From: Cladocopium goreaui
Lineage: Eukaryota; Sar; Dinophyceae; Suessiales; Symbiodiniaceae
Assembly (NCBI GenBank): GCA_947184155.2
Contig: CAMXCT020006445.1
Location: forward strand, 371,723-435,722
Length of the DNA stretch: 64,000 nt
Reading direction: 5' to 3'
In this document: one piece after another, positions 46,860-57,568 of the stretch
How positions within the stretch are numbered: position 1 is the first letter of the stretch
How the letters are laid out: the number at the start of each line of letters is the position of its first letter
Notes under the pieces: model-generated
What the model saw: only the letters and a program-made list of their open reading frames with translations
Databases searched by the model: none
What the model was told of the DNA's origin: nothing
Program-made: the position numbers and the translations under genes

Positions 46860-47645
46860 GTGCTGAAAGAACGATGTTGTGCCAACTGGCCACAGACCTG
46901 AGTTTTTCTGCCTTCTCTGGCCCAAAAGAAACCACTCTTCAAAACCCAGCATCGGAGCTTGCGTCGTTTCTTGAGTCTCGGTTTCTACAGAACTCACCAG
47001 CACCTCGGCAATGGGTTTGAAACGGTTTTCAGTCCAACATTCCAACATGATTCAACATTTGCTATAATATATATATATAAATAAATATATAAATATTATA
47101 CAACATATTTATACATATATATATATAATATTCTCTTTGAAGCAATCGTACTGGTGGGATCTACCACTTTGGGCAAATCTATGTTCCGGCATTGAAAATT
47201 GGCTTTTTTGAGCTACCCACCGGAGGTATGCCTTGACTTTTGGACGCTTTTAAAATCTTTTAAAAGGGATATAACATGCGATAATCATATGTATCACTGA
47301 TAGTTCAATAGGCTACCTATCTTGGATGTCCTGGACATGGTCGCAATATGTCACAATAATATCTTTTGAGGAATGAATGTTCATCCCCCAGTTATACTAA
47401 CAATGCTGTCAGTAGCTCACACGTTTCAGCTGTTTGCACAAAACCTGAAAGTGCTGTGGTCTTTTGCCCGAAGATTCCTCTGCTTCGAGGTCAGATGGAT
47501 AATCCGAACCTTCTGTTGGCCCTCCCTGGCAGCCTCATACACCTCCTGGGTCACATTGGCCGTTCATCGCGAGAAATATCCGAGGGACCAGATCAGATTA
47601 CTTGGGAGGATGTACCTCCACGATCTTGCATCATTTTTGGATTGC
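46860..47645 (+). CDS. Two-exon coding segment
   Basis: Exon 46860-47014 has acceptor GATATTTCCCCAG and reads AERTMLCQLATDLSFSAFSG, later NPASELASFLESRFL, to CAATGG|GTTTGA. Exon 47430-47645 follows ACGTTTCAG and holds 72 open codons, including LFAQNLKVLWSFARRFLCFE and HREKYPRDQIRLLGRMYLHD, ending TGC|GTCGGC. Phase 0 matches. A minus-strand frame over the first exon (about 46.76-47.05 kb) is also long and open. Aromatic, partly hydrophobic second exon; function unknown. Confidence 0.42.
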
Positions 47646-47865
47646 GTCGGCGGTTTTTAGGCTTCCTTTTTTCATCACTTCTACAAACATGACCAAAAGC
47701 AGGAGTTCACTCAATTCATGTGAAAAAGAATCCCAAAGGCGATATTTAACTATATTTAACTCCTATAGGGGAACCTGTTTTGGACGCATAGTGTGACCCA
47801 CACGAAAGATCCTGGACATTCCCACTGAATCCCAAAAAAAAAACCTAAACAAATTAAGTTGCAAA

Positions 47866-48021
47866 TTATACAGAGGTTTCCCTTTCGTCATGGTATCCCC
47901 ATTTAGCTGCTTCCCTTTCGCCTCGGCGCGGCTTCTTTTTTTTGGGCCCAGCTACACTGAAGTCCTCCAGAGGTAAGCCTTTCTCATCCCAGGTTTCCAA
48001 GAGCTCAGTGTGCAGCATCTC
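47866..48021 (-). CDS. Terminal exon with lysine/arginine cluster
   Basis: Very clear coding composition: acidic/amphipathic LFKEMLHTELLETWDEKG, then a basic PKKKKPRRGEREAAK, then GYHDERETSV and TAA. Acceptor TTCAAG|GAG. This is the most convincing exon of the 49.6-47.9 kb gene. A donor at TCT|GTATAA just before the stop cannot be excluded. Confidence 0.68.
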   Translation of the reverse strand, partial: EMLHTELLETWDEKGLPLEDFSVAGPKKKKPRRGEREAAKWGYHDERETSV

Positions 48022-49558
48022 CTTGAACAAGTTCAGTTACCAGCGGTTACCATAGTTCTCCCATGGCTTAACAGCTTGCATGGAACATCAACATTTCTAA
48101 TAGATAAATTAATATGTAAAAAAACAGGTAAATCCAAAATTGGACCATTTTCCATAGCTGTGAACTATGTGAAATTACTGGGTATAACGGATTTAATTTA
48201 TAGATGGGTTAACCCACTTAGGGGACTTACTAATCAGCGTTATTAACCAGTTAGGATTCGCGAGGAGGTTCTCAAAGTATGCCAGTGGTGGCTGTAGCAA
48301 TATACCCACCCAAATGGTGATGGCGGTTGATCACTCATGGCATCTAATTATGGACCATAACTCACTTCATGTTTTTTCGTTTTTTTCAACCAGAGAACTT
48401 AGAGAACTTGAAAAGTCTTCAATGTGAACTATGTTTGGGTTTACTATTTGGAGGAATGAGACCCGTTGAGGCTTCAGACGACCAACTCAAGAGGTGTCTA
48501 GTTGGGTCTAGTTTGGACCAGGATCGCCACCGTTTTGCCTAAACCGCCAGTTTAGACAAATGCATACAAATACAAAATACATCACTGTTTTTTTGGATGC
48601 TGGTGGATTCTTCTCTCACCACAGCTGTGATTTTGGTTCCTTTTCTGTAGCAGGGTTTCGAACGAGGCTGCAACATGTGGGTTTGTCTTAAGGGCACCCC
48701 CAAATCCCATCGTTGATTGTCATATTGGACAATTATCATCAGCATTCCAGGAACATATTCGAACATGATGATCAACATTGTCTGGTTGGTGGTTGAGCCT
48801 ACCCCTCTGAAAAATATGAGTTCGTCAGTTGGGATCATGACATTCCCAATTAATATGGCAATATGGAAAGTCATAAAATTCCATGGTTCCAAACCACCAA
48901 CCAGTATATCTCTAATACCATCTGGTTATTTAGCATAGCTGGCGGGAAAATCCATTCTAAATGGAGGTTTCTAGCTGGGAAAATCATCTGTAAATGGGCC
49001 ATTTTCCATAGCATCATCATCCCATTGGCGTCCTTGCCCAGCTCTGAGGACAACATGGCAACACTTCCGGCCGAGCTTACCACTTCCACCTGCCAAAAAA
49101 AGCAACGCGAAAGCCGCGAAGTCCATCAGAAAAGCATGGAAAAATGGAGGGTTGAACGGTCCATGGGTTTTTACAATGGGCTAAGCATGGTTTGAACATG
49201 ATTTGAACGTGGTTTTGAAGCAGCCTAAAATGGGAACAAGACCTGGTGGAAATGGCCATCTTTGGCCATCTTAGGGATTTCACCAATTTTCAGGCTCTGA
49301 ACATGACATTCATGCACTCATATAATAAAGCAAAAACACCCATTGCTTAATCATCATAGTCCCTTCTAGACTTCCACAGACTCACTTTCTGGGTAAAACA
49401 AACTGTAATGTGGTAAACCCATGTAAACCCAATAACAAACTCTCCAAGGTATCAACCAGCGATCCCCCAGCGACAGCGGGACAGCCCGCCCCCTCCTCCA
49501 ATTTCAGGCGGACGCTCAACCGTCGTCGTGTCCGTGCGGTCTCATTCACCACCCTGAC
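47866..49558 (-). CDS. Four-exon gene with basic C-terminal motif
   Basis: Exons 49558-49457 (VRVVNETARTRRRLSVRLKL), 49089 to about 49021 (VEVVSSAGSVAMLSSELGKD), 48781-48620 (TMLIIMFEYVPGMLMIIVQY, later SKPCYRKGTKITAV) and 48021-47866 (EMLHTELLETWDEKGLPLED, then SVAGPKKKKPRRGEREAAK and TAA). Exon 2 has a strong acceptor, GCTTTTTTTGGCAG. Exon 3 begins exactly where a family A element ends (CCAACCAG). Phase 0 throughout, apart from an unresolved junction between exons 2 and 3, where a degenerate family D element and a 20 nt mini-exon may intervene. The KKKKPRR cluster looks like a nuclear localisation signal. Product unknown. Confidence 0.55.
48782..48904 (-). mobile_element. Family A introner A9
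   Basis: Both ends intact. On the minus strand its right border CCAACCAG is the acceptor of exon 48781-48620, and its left border gives ATACTG|GTTGGTGG, phase 0. The interior resembles A6 and A8. Confidence 0.72.
48914..49013. mobile_element. Family D element D9 (degenerate)
   Basis: ACCATCTGGTTATTTAGCAT at the left and gggccattttccatagcat near the right; the right border has decayed. It sits 10 bp from element A9, so only about 20 nt of possible exon lies between them. Confidence 0.5.
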
Positions 49559-50483
49559 CTAGCGTAATGGGGGGTTGAACCCCATCCTTTAAAAAAAAGG
49601 GTCGGATAAGCCCATTTTTTATCAACCAATAGGGAAAATGAACACTGGTCAAATATCAATAGAGTCGTGTTAAAATAGAGAGACCTTTTTGGCATACGGT
49701 TTCATTATCTAAGAATGAAGGTTGTTGAACCAAGTAGCGGGAAAAGAGCATCCATGGCTCATACATTTTGATCACTGGGAAAGCGATGATGAACATTGAT
49801 GAACTGATTTTTTACAATTCAACAGGGATTTTAATATTTCACTACAGGCTTAACTTGGGGAACCAATCGGCCCACACAAAACGGGCAAGTGCTATTGAGC
49901 CCCCCAGGACCCAGGAAAGCTCCGACGAGTTTCTTCAAATGGGGGGATCCCCATTTGACCATGGGTGTCAATACTAAACGTCAATTGTTTTGGATGATTT
50001 GGGATACCCCTGATTTTAGGAATGTTACATATATTATCATATATTCTATTCTCTGACTCCCGCAAATTGGAAGTGTGCAAAGATCAGGAGAATTCAAAAC
50101 AAAGATGAACAAACCATCATTGGGATGAGGAAAGGAGGTAGCACGAGCTTCTCAGAATTGAAATCCAGTCACAGCGAGCGTTCAACCAACCTGGAAAAAA
50201 GCTGGAACAAATTGAATAGTATATAGAATATTATATAGTAACTAAGTGTATATATATATATACATACATATATATATATATATATCATGTAAACAATTGA
50301 GACATGAATTCGCCAATCCCCCTGCATGGCAGTTGAAATGGAACCATCACTTTACATACTGGTTGTTCAATGATGTTCAATGGATATGGCCCAAACATAT
50401 TCAAGTGTCATCACAATTGACCTTGGATATGCAAACAATTCATTCTTACTTTGCCTGTACATTTCTGCCTGCCTTTTCAGCTA

Positions 50484-50573
50484 CCCAAAGGAAACATTAT
50501 GCTTTCAAACTAGAAAGCTTAGCAAAAGAAACGTTTGTGATAGTCACTGATGGTCGAGTTCAAGAGGTCCCCC
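50484..50573 (+). CDS. Candidate exon
   Basis: Very strong acceptor TTTCTGCCTGCCTTTTCAG. Frame TQRKHYAFKLESLAKETFVI, then VTDGRVQE, to GAG|GTCCCC. It lies upstream of the 51.2 kb gene on the same strand, but its phase does not match the first proposed exon there, so an exon may be missing. Confidence 0.42.
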
Positions 50574-50671
50574 CGTGGCCAACAGCCTAGCCCTGTGCAT
50601 GTGAACACGCAGAACATGAATAGCACAGAAGACAGTGGAGACAGTAATGTTGTAAACAAAATCATAGACCT

Positions 50672-50767
50672 AATTGGTGGTTTCAACCCCCCTGAAAAAT
50701 ATTAGTCAGATTGGATCATCATCCCAACTATTGGGGAAAATAAAACATGTTCCAAACCACCAACCAG
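50672..50767. mobile_element. Family A introner-like element A10
   Basis: Left end AATTGGTGGTTTCAACCCCCC, interior ctgaaaaatattagtcag, right end AAACCACCAACCAG. Shortest copy. Confidence 0.65.
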
Positions 50768-50941
50768 AGACCTACTTAAGAGCCACCAACCAAAATAACA
50801 CAAATAACCTTCCCCAAATGATGGATTCAGGCCTGGGAAATAACATATAACCTTAAACAAATCAAAGGAATTGAGCTGTGTTCGAAACCCCTGTTGGTTG
50901 ATGATTATAGGGAACTACCCAATATATTGGGTATTATATAT

Positions 50942-51062
50942 CTGGGTAAATTATAATATTTCACTAACCTGAATAGTTCAGCTATTTAGGGATGATTTCC
51001 CTAAAATAAACCATGATTCCAGGGGTCGGGAGAACAGGGTTCGGTCGTTATAATTTACCCAG
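50942..51062. mobile_element. Family F element F2
   Basis: TCTGGGTAAATTATAATA to TATAATTTACCCAGA, flanked by atatat / atatat. Same interior as F1. No coding flank seen. Confidence 0.72.
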
Positions 51063-51171
51063 ATATATAATATATTGTAAATAATTGAATAGGGGAATCC
51101 CCATTGACCAGCTGGGTTTCCTTAGATATTTCAAGTTGTTCACGACGATAGCGTCACCTGTACATCTGCAG

Positions 51172-52251
51172 GAGAAACTTGTAACATCTCCGCCACGGCC
51201 TGGCGCGGTGTCGTTGGATGTCTTGAGTTGATGTCTTGGTCCCTCGTGGTTTCATACGGAATGGGGCCATTGGCCAAAAAAACGTATCTGTCTGAAATGC
51301 TTGCTGTAGATGAAGATTCTGAATATGGGGGTTTCCATAAATGGAGGATACCCAAAATGGATAGTTTACAATGGACAATCCATCTATAAATGGCTGATTC
51401 AGGGGGTACCCCAGTTTAGGAACCTCCATATTACTATGGGTCCTTGATTCCATAAGAGTGACCAATTTTGTTGCTCCGTTGGTGCCCAAAATTTCTACCA
51501 GACCACGAAGAGCGGAACATAGTTCTGACCAGCGACAAAGAAAACACATGGAATGTTTGATGTTTAGATGGATCTTGTTGTTTTGGTCAACGTGGTCTTA
51601 TTGGGACTTTTATGTTCCGACTTGATTTCAATACATATATATATATAGTATATAGTATGTCTGTTATTTTAGACTCCTCCATTGACGGCTGATAATGAAA
51701 GGATGTCCTCTCTACAAGTGGGCTAGGGCAGCTAGGGATGTGTGCCTTACAACCAGGCAAGTCATGCAATCCTTCCCCCCAAAAAAACAATCAGCAGCTT
51801 CCCCAAATTTCCAAAGATGCTGGTCTGAACGAAAATTACCTCGCAGCTTACCTCCAAAAGCCTCGAACAAGTTTTGTCAGAAGGCCATGGTCTGATGATT
51901 CTCCTTGCAAACCATCATTTATGGCGACATATCTGATCAAAATAACTTCTATCGGCGGTCATTAAAACCAACTAAATAACATCAATAATAATTTCCTGGT
52001 TTTATTATGATTTATTCACGATACCAGTACTTGCCATTTTCCAACATGATGAAATATCTTAAATGATCTGAATGACATCGAAAAAACGGTGTGTTTCATC
52101 TCCCCCGTCCCTTCAGCCCGTTTCAGATTTTCTTTGCAGTTCGCCCCATGCGGCAGTTTGCCCCACGGAAAATCGCGAGGCCGCTCGGGACTGGATGGCA
52201 AAAGTTGCATATGCTGAGATCACGGATATAGATACACCACAAAAACCCTAG
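51172..52251 (+). CDS. Five-exon gene with a family E element as intron 1
   Basis: Exons 51172-51330 (includes SYGMGPLAKKTYLSEMLAVD), 51420-51613 (TSILLWVLDSIRVTNFVAPL, later RPRRAEHSSDQRQRKHM), 51673-51717 (TPPLTADNERMSSLQ), 51795-51889 (QLPQISKDAGLNENYLAAYL) and 52140-52251 (SPHAAVCPTENREAARDWMA, then KVAYAEITDIDTPQKP, TAG). Intron 51331-51419 is essentially one family E element (GGGG|GTTTCC to CAGTTTAG). Later acceptors are TGTTATTTTAG, CAATCAG and TTTTCTTTGCAG. All four junction phases agree (1/2, 0/0, 0/0, 2/1). A competing minus-strand reading exists over the first two exons. Upstream exon(s) not resolved; function unknown. Confidence 0.5.
51329..51427 (+). mobile_element. Family E introner E2 (forms intron 51331-51419)
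   Basis: GGG|GTTTCCATAAATGG to CCCCAGTTTAG|GAACCTCC; interior gggatacccaaaat-type and ggacaatccatctataaatgg. Removing 89 nt keeps a plus frame open through about 115 codons. Confidence 0.65.
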
Positions 52252-52977
52252 GGCCCTAGGGTAGACGTGGAAAGAAAACCATTAGGTAATTCATCCATAA
52301 ATGGGTCATTTTCCCACGTCTACGTTAGTTTATGCGTTTGGGTCGTTTCCTTCCACTGAAAAAAAGAAGCACCCAGAAAGCATGGTGGATGTAGGGGCTG
52401 AACTTCACTGAAAGCACCATCTTTGGGACCATACGATAGGGCGTTTGATATGGGGGATGGGGTGTTGAAACACGGAAAGGGGATGCCAATGGGCGCTGTG
52501 TTTGTAACCTTTGTCGGGTCGATTCCAAAGTGTGAGATTTTTTCATACTGAGACATTCACTTGCGCACTTGCGAGATCGTTCTGTTTGGTTTGTAGATGC
52601 TTGTTTTCCACTCCTCACTTTTTGTCAACAGAAACACCCATCTCAGCTTCACTGATCATACCCCGAAGCTCTCCAACAGAGTGGCACATGACAAAATCGT
52701 CTACCCATCAAAAAAAAGTAGCACCACTTAAAACAAGTGACCGGAAACTTGGGGAGTGGCATCATCGCATTTCCCACTATTGGCCAAGGCCCCCTAAAAA
52801 ACCAGGACCATTTATTGCGATATCGCAGCCTTGATGGGGAATCCACCTCTACAGGGAAAATTCATTCACTGGTTCCGCTGGTTCTGGTTCCATGTTCGGC
52901 AACCTCCGATTTGAATCTTTCCTTTCTATGCTAAGATATGTTAAGGCATTTATTCAGTATCAAATGTTATCATTTGG

Positions 52978-53092
52978 GGGTTTCCTAAAAAGGGGGTACC
53001 CCGAGTTATCATCCATTTATATCGTTTATAGATGGATTTTCCATGAAATAAACCATCCAGCTATTGGAGTACCTCCCATTTATGGAAACCAC
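52978..53092. mobile_element. Family E element E3
   Basis: GGGTTTCCTAAAAAGGGGGTACC to CCATTTATGGAAACC; interior atagatggattttccatgaa. Flanks not clearly coding. Confidence 0.6.
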
Positions 53093-53626
53093 CATATCTC
53101 TAAGTGTTTTTTTCGTTTTAAGATTGAACCTTTAGTTTCCACTGAACCTGAAAACAATTCGCATGTCGCCACCTCCAAGTCCTGTGGACCCAAGACTTTG
53201 ACCCACAGGTTGCATTGTTCATGGTGCTGAGACGAAACATATACTATTAATGACTAAGATGATTGAACTCATTCTATATGTCCTGTTGAAACCTATAAGA
53301 TTGAAACCATGGTATCAATAGTTGATAATTGGTAGACGCTTGAAACCTTTCTATGTGACTTGGATATACCCTGATCCACCATTCATAGTGAAATTGAAAC
53401 ATATTGAAACCATTTTAGGATCCTTCCATGAAATCATTCAGCATTCTACAGTACATCTTAGTGGAATTCTTCCTGCTGAAACTGACAAATAATCATGGGG
53501 GGTAAATATTACCCTCAAAGACACGTGACTCATTTTACCCTCCATAATATTGATAAACCATTTTGGTTTTATGGGTAATGTAGAACACAATGAATTAAAA
53601 TCAACACTGTAAATGGGATTCTGTGG

Positions 53627-53769
53627 CTAAGACTCTATTGGGGCATATTGGGGCACTAATGGACTCACACCCCATTTCTTGGGGTCACCCGAGCCATACA
53701 CAGCACCCAGTGCGCACAGGTAGTCCCCGATGCGCTGCAGCTCTTCGCCAGGTGAAAATTCGCAAAAAC
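53627..53769 (-). CDS. Terminal exon of an unrecognised gene
   Basis: Frame reads SFCEFSPGEELQRIGDYLCA, then LGAVYGSGDPKKWGVSPLVP, then QYAPIES and TAG. Possible acceptor TCCTAAG. Composition is clearly protein-like. Upstream exons not located. A tandem ATATTGGGGC(A) sits next to the stop. Confidence 0.58.
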
Positions 53770-54123
53770 TTAGGACCAAAACGCCGCTGCTGCAGTCTGG
53801 TGACGTTTTACGTGTTTCTAGGGTTTCCTACATCAGACTTCGTCCTTCAAACCTTCCCATTTTGACCCTAGTGGACACCAAAGGCTTGTAGATTTTGTTG
53901 GTCGTTCATCCCAGTTAGTCCAGCTATAACTGGGGTTATCATCCACTTACTACCTGAATTATTGCAAACTACATCAAACTACAATAAATGGACAACATAT
54001 CCAAACCCTACAACACACGTTATGTTGAACCCCTGCACCCCCAAATCTCACTGTTTCAGCCCGCGTGTTAACAAAACTGATGTTAGGCGTTTGATTTTTT
54101 CCTTGAACTTTGGGGGCGAGTGA

Positions 54124-54950
54124 CCTTATTCCAAGCTGTGCAAAACATTACCGTTTCACAAGCAAATGCCTCCTGTCTGTCTCCCGCCCCACTTTTTTCT
54201 TTTCCCTAATTCGCAACTTATTCCAAACTGCACAAAACATTTGTGTTTTCACAGGTTAGTGCAGCATTTGTGTTTCCCCTCTCATTTTTTCCTATTCCCT
54301 TATTCGCATTTTTTTCCAAACTGCACAAAACATTGTGTTTTCACAGGCAGTGCAGCCTTTGTGCTTCCCATCCCATTTTTTCTATTCCCTAGTTTGCAAC
54401 TTATACAAAAATGCACAAAAACATTGTTTTCACAGGTAAATCCTGCATGTGTCTCTGGTCCCTTCTTGTTCTATTCCCTAATTCACGACTAATTCGTTTG
54501 ACGTGGCCCTGCCAATGGATTTTGCAATTTGCGATGTGCAAGGTTTTTAGAAAAGGACAAACATGGTTCAGAACAGTCTCATGCCGTGCAAGCTGCAAAT
54601 CAATTGGCACGGCCACGCCAAACGAATTAGTCGTAAATAGGGAATGAGACAAAATGGGACCAGAGACCCATGCAGCATTTTCCTGTGAAAACACAATATT
54701 TTGTGCATTTTGGAATAAGTCGTGAATTAGGGAATAGAAAAAAAAGGGACCAGAGACACATACAGCATTTACGCGTGAAAACAATGTTTTGTGCAGTTTG
54801 GAATAAGTTGCGAATAAGGGAATAGGAAAAAATGCGACGGGAAGCACAAGTTGCACTTACCTGTCAAAACACAAGGTTTTGCGCAGGTTGGAATAAGTTG
54901 CGAATTAGGGAAAAATTGGAGGTAATGTTTTGGACAGCTTGGAATAAGGT
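54124..54950. repeat. Large palindrome built from tandem ~100 bp units
   Basis: Left arm (54124-54480) has about four units, each with aactgcacaaaacattgtg, ttttcacagg and ttcccta. The right arm (54630-54950) carries the same units in reverse complement. The centre pairs gactaattcgtttgacgtgg with ccacgccaaacgaattagtc around an unpaired core near 54560. The outermost bases also pair (tgaccttattccaagc / gcttggaataaggtca). Foldback-element-like. Confidence 0.8.
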
Positions 54951-55299
54951 CAGCAGCATGCAGAGTGATGTTTTCACAACAGAGTTTGGATACCAAAAGA
55001 CGTGAAAACGTCAGAGAGCGAGACAATAAGACCAGTGGATAAGACATTGGCAAGTAGTAAAGCGGAAAAACCCAAATAGCTGGTAAGTGGGGTTCATTCC
55101 CGAAAAATATGGCAGAGTAGCTTTTGATCCATTCCTTGTAGTTGTTAGTGGCAAAGTGATGTAGTATGAAATCAAGTTATGATGGACTGAGATCCTTCTG
55201 TGCCAGACATGCAGACAACAAAACCAGATCTCTCCAATGTGGTTTTGAACCTGAAAGGTCTTGGGCATCCGGAAAAAGACAGGTATACATTTGATCTAA

Positions 55300-55581
55300 A
55301 TGATGGAAGGAACTTTGGCTGCATGTAAGAAGATGCCAAATGCCATCAAACACAAGATTTTTCCAATGCCCAACGTTTCAGAAATGCCACTCTCAGACTG
55401 GTTTGACCATCGGAGAGGAAACGGCGCGGAAGTGGTTTCCTGCAGAGACAGTGCCAGTGTGATTCCGTACGGTACCCACAAACGCCTGGCTTTGCCTGGC
55501 ATCCGATTGGCTATGCCATTATCCTTGGCTGACCAATCTTGGATACCCTGCACAAAATCTCAAACTTTTTGCTTGCTATAG
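55300..55581 (+). CDS. 93-codon ORF, hypothetical
   Basis: ATG to TAG. Includes FPMPNVSEMPLSDWFDHRRG and YGTHKRLALPGIRLAMPLS. An 85-codon antisense frame covers the same DNA, so strand is uncertain. It lies just outside the large palindrome and next to a family E element. Confidence 0.3.
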   Translation: MMEGTLAACKKMPNAIKHKIFPMPNVSEMPLSDWFDHRRGNGAEVVSCRDSASVIPYGTHKRLALPGIRLAMPLSLADQSWIPCTKSQTFCLL

Positions 55582-55602
55582 TGTAGATATATATATATAT
55601 GT

Positions 55603-55719
55603 GGGGATTTCCATAAATGTGGGATCCCAAAATGGTTGGTTTATAATGGAAAATCATATTCAAATGGATGATTGAAGGGTGCTACCATCTCAGGAATTTC
55701 AAGAATTGGGAAACCTCCA
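55603..55719. mobile_element. Family E element E4
   Basis: GGGATTTCCATAAATGTGGG to GGGAAACCTCC; interior ataatggaaaatcatattc. It carries the same motif order as E2. Confidence 0.58.
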
Positions 55720-55885
55720 TATATATATATATTGTTCACCATTTAAGGCCGCAAAGGCATTAAAGCAACCAATGTTTCCCGAGCTAAAACCGACCCAAAA
55801 GTCTTGTTTTCTTACCCCACAGAAGAATTTTACAGGAGACAGAAACAACAAAAACATGGTGGAAGTGGAAGACATGCAAAATATA

Positions 55886-56287
55886 TCACGATGACCGAAA
55901 CTTGTGGGACTCCTGAATGCAATGATTCATCACTGCTCCACCCAGATTTATATTCAAGACACATTTTTCCAGAAAGAAACCAAACAGATTCAAAACAGTG
56001 CCCCCTTGCTCCCCTTCTTGCTTGATACCATTTTGCAGGTGCAATGTTCGCTGCCGAGCATTGCAAAACCAAGAAACCGTCTCCCAAATACAAAAAATGA
56101 TAGTTTGCAGCATAGACTCTGGCATGCCAGCCCATACAAAAGGTACTCCCAACCCCACCGCCAGATTGGCAATGCATACCCAAAAACATCTGTTTCTTGT
56201 TGCAAAGGCATCACACCGGAAAGTTAAACACATTACCCTGCAGAACAACTGAAACCATACCAACAAGCAAAAGGGGCGTGGGAACAT
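55886..56287 (-). CDS. 133-codon open frame, probable membrane segment
   Basis: Long uninterrupted frame with hydrophobic stretches (WVCIANLAVGLGVPFVWAGM and LQTIIFCIWETVSWF), then NARQRTLHLQNGIKQEGEQG. It could encode one or two membrane helices. Other frames on both strands over the same DNA are also long, so strand assignment is uncertain. Confidence 0.33.
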   Translation of the reverse strand: MFPRPFCLLVWFQLFCRVMCLTFRCDAFATRNRCFWVCIANLAVGLGVPFVWAGMPESMLQTIIFCIWETVSWFCNARQRTLHLQNGIKQEGEQGGTVLNLFGFFLEKCVLNINLGGAVMNHCIQESHKFRSS

Positions 56288-56548
56288 GTGGGAACAACAA
56301 CTTGTTGAAGGGGAGGGGCTCGTCTCCAGGTAATGCAGCGAACCCTAGTAATGTGCAAATTCAGAATGCAAATCAATGGTAGCAACCATCGTTTCCTGTA
56401 GGTTTTCCCTTCCGCAAATTCATTGACATTCAGGCAAATACAATCTTTTCCACTAAAACATCCATTAACTTTGGGTTTCTCCATATTTTCTCATGCTTTC
56501 CTACGATTTTCCAATATTTCCTCTAAGATTTCCCAGCCATTGCCAGCC

Positions 56549-56692
56549 ATGACCGTTTCGTGGCCTGCTGTACGCCGCTACACCGCGCCGGCTTTCGGCG
56601 TCTCTGCGGTATCCAACTTTCTCCAGCCGCCTTGGCAAGGTGAAGAGTGGAGGGAGTTAGCTGAATCAAAATTGGGCGTAATAATCATTTAA
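56549..56692 (+). CDS. Candidate first exon / short ORF with transit-like N-terminus
   Basis: ATG with frame MTVSWPAVRRYTAPAFGVSA, then VSNFLQPPWQGEEWRELAES, then KLGVIII and stop. Possible donors are CAAG|GTGAAG or GGC|GTAATA. The Arg/Ala/Tyr-rich, acid-free start resembles an organelle transit peptide or an N-terminal segment of a small membrane-associated protein; this is inference only. Confidence 0.5.
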   Translation: MTVSWPAVRRYTAPAFGVSAVSNFLQPPWQGEEWRELAESKLGVIII

Positions 56693-56699
56693 AAAATAC

Positions 56700-57290
56700 T
56701 ATGGTATTATAATGGATTATGGTTTATTAGAATGGATTCTTGGATAACAATGGTTAATAACCATTAAAATAACCATTCTAAATAATGATGGTTTATTGGG
56801 TATTAGGACGGGCTCTTGGCTCTAAATATAAAAAATATTGAATTTAATACGGATATTCTAATAATCATTTCAATCAAAATAATTCTACAACATCTTTGGG
56901 ACAATCTATAGATCTTATACCGATATATAATTACTATTACGAGATACTAGATTAACAATGAAAAGTAGATTAACTACACGATGAGGTCCTCCAGGTGTAA
57001 GTTGGTTTACAACCACATACCCCGCATAAACCCAGAGTTCACCAAATTGTGTGCGTCAACTTAGCTATCTAAGGGACCTCACCTTTTATTTTATGTATAT
57101 GTACATGTATATAATCGTAGTTTTACACATATGTAAATGTATTATATACTGTGTATATTCTCTGTATCTTCAAATATGTACATATGTATATATATATGTA
57201 AAAGTATATGCCTGATATATTGTATGTGTATGTATATGTACAGAATGTGGCCGCACATGTATATGGTCTCTGTATTTGTATACATTGTTT
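56700..57290. other. AT-rich, no gene seen
   Basis: taataaccatta-type repeats and tatgtatatg microsatellite; no GC island. Confidence 0.5.
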
Positions 57291-57299
57291 GGATTCCAC

Positions 57300-57568
57300 A
57301 CAATTGTTTGGCAACTTTTGATTTATCTCGTGGCCATTGTTTGACCAATGGTTTTGTAGGCACCAACCGCTTTGGAGTGCTTCAATGCCGGAATCTGAAA
57401 GCCATCAATGTGGTACTCAGGGGTAATTTGAAGGTTTGCGAGCTGGAAAATGATCCCAGAATGTCGATTTTCAACAGCAGCCTTTTGAATTTCCAGAGTG
57501 TAAACCCAATGGGTGGCAGAACCCACCGCCCAACTGGAGGCTTGCACTGGGTGAAGCTGCAGGTTTGA
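57300..57568 (+). CDS. Candidate exon, hypothetical
   Basis: Open frame in a GC-balanced island: FDLSRGHCLTNGFVGTNRFG, then VLQCRNLKAINVVLRGNLKV, then CELENDPRMSIFN. An antisense frame is equally open. Downstream, 57657-57771 has another plus frame (SARGPQTIAGGNLRNHLATM, then KFNKWDLKDETCG, TGA). Confidence 0.33.

Noticed and set aside
51158-51524. Minus-strand exon pair (51524-51435 and 51291-51158)
   Set aside because: Protein-like and phase-consistent, but it overlaps the plus-strand five-exon model, which has more matching junctions. Kept only as a competing reading in the findings.
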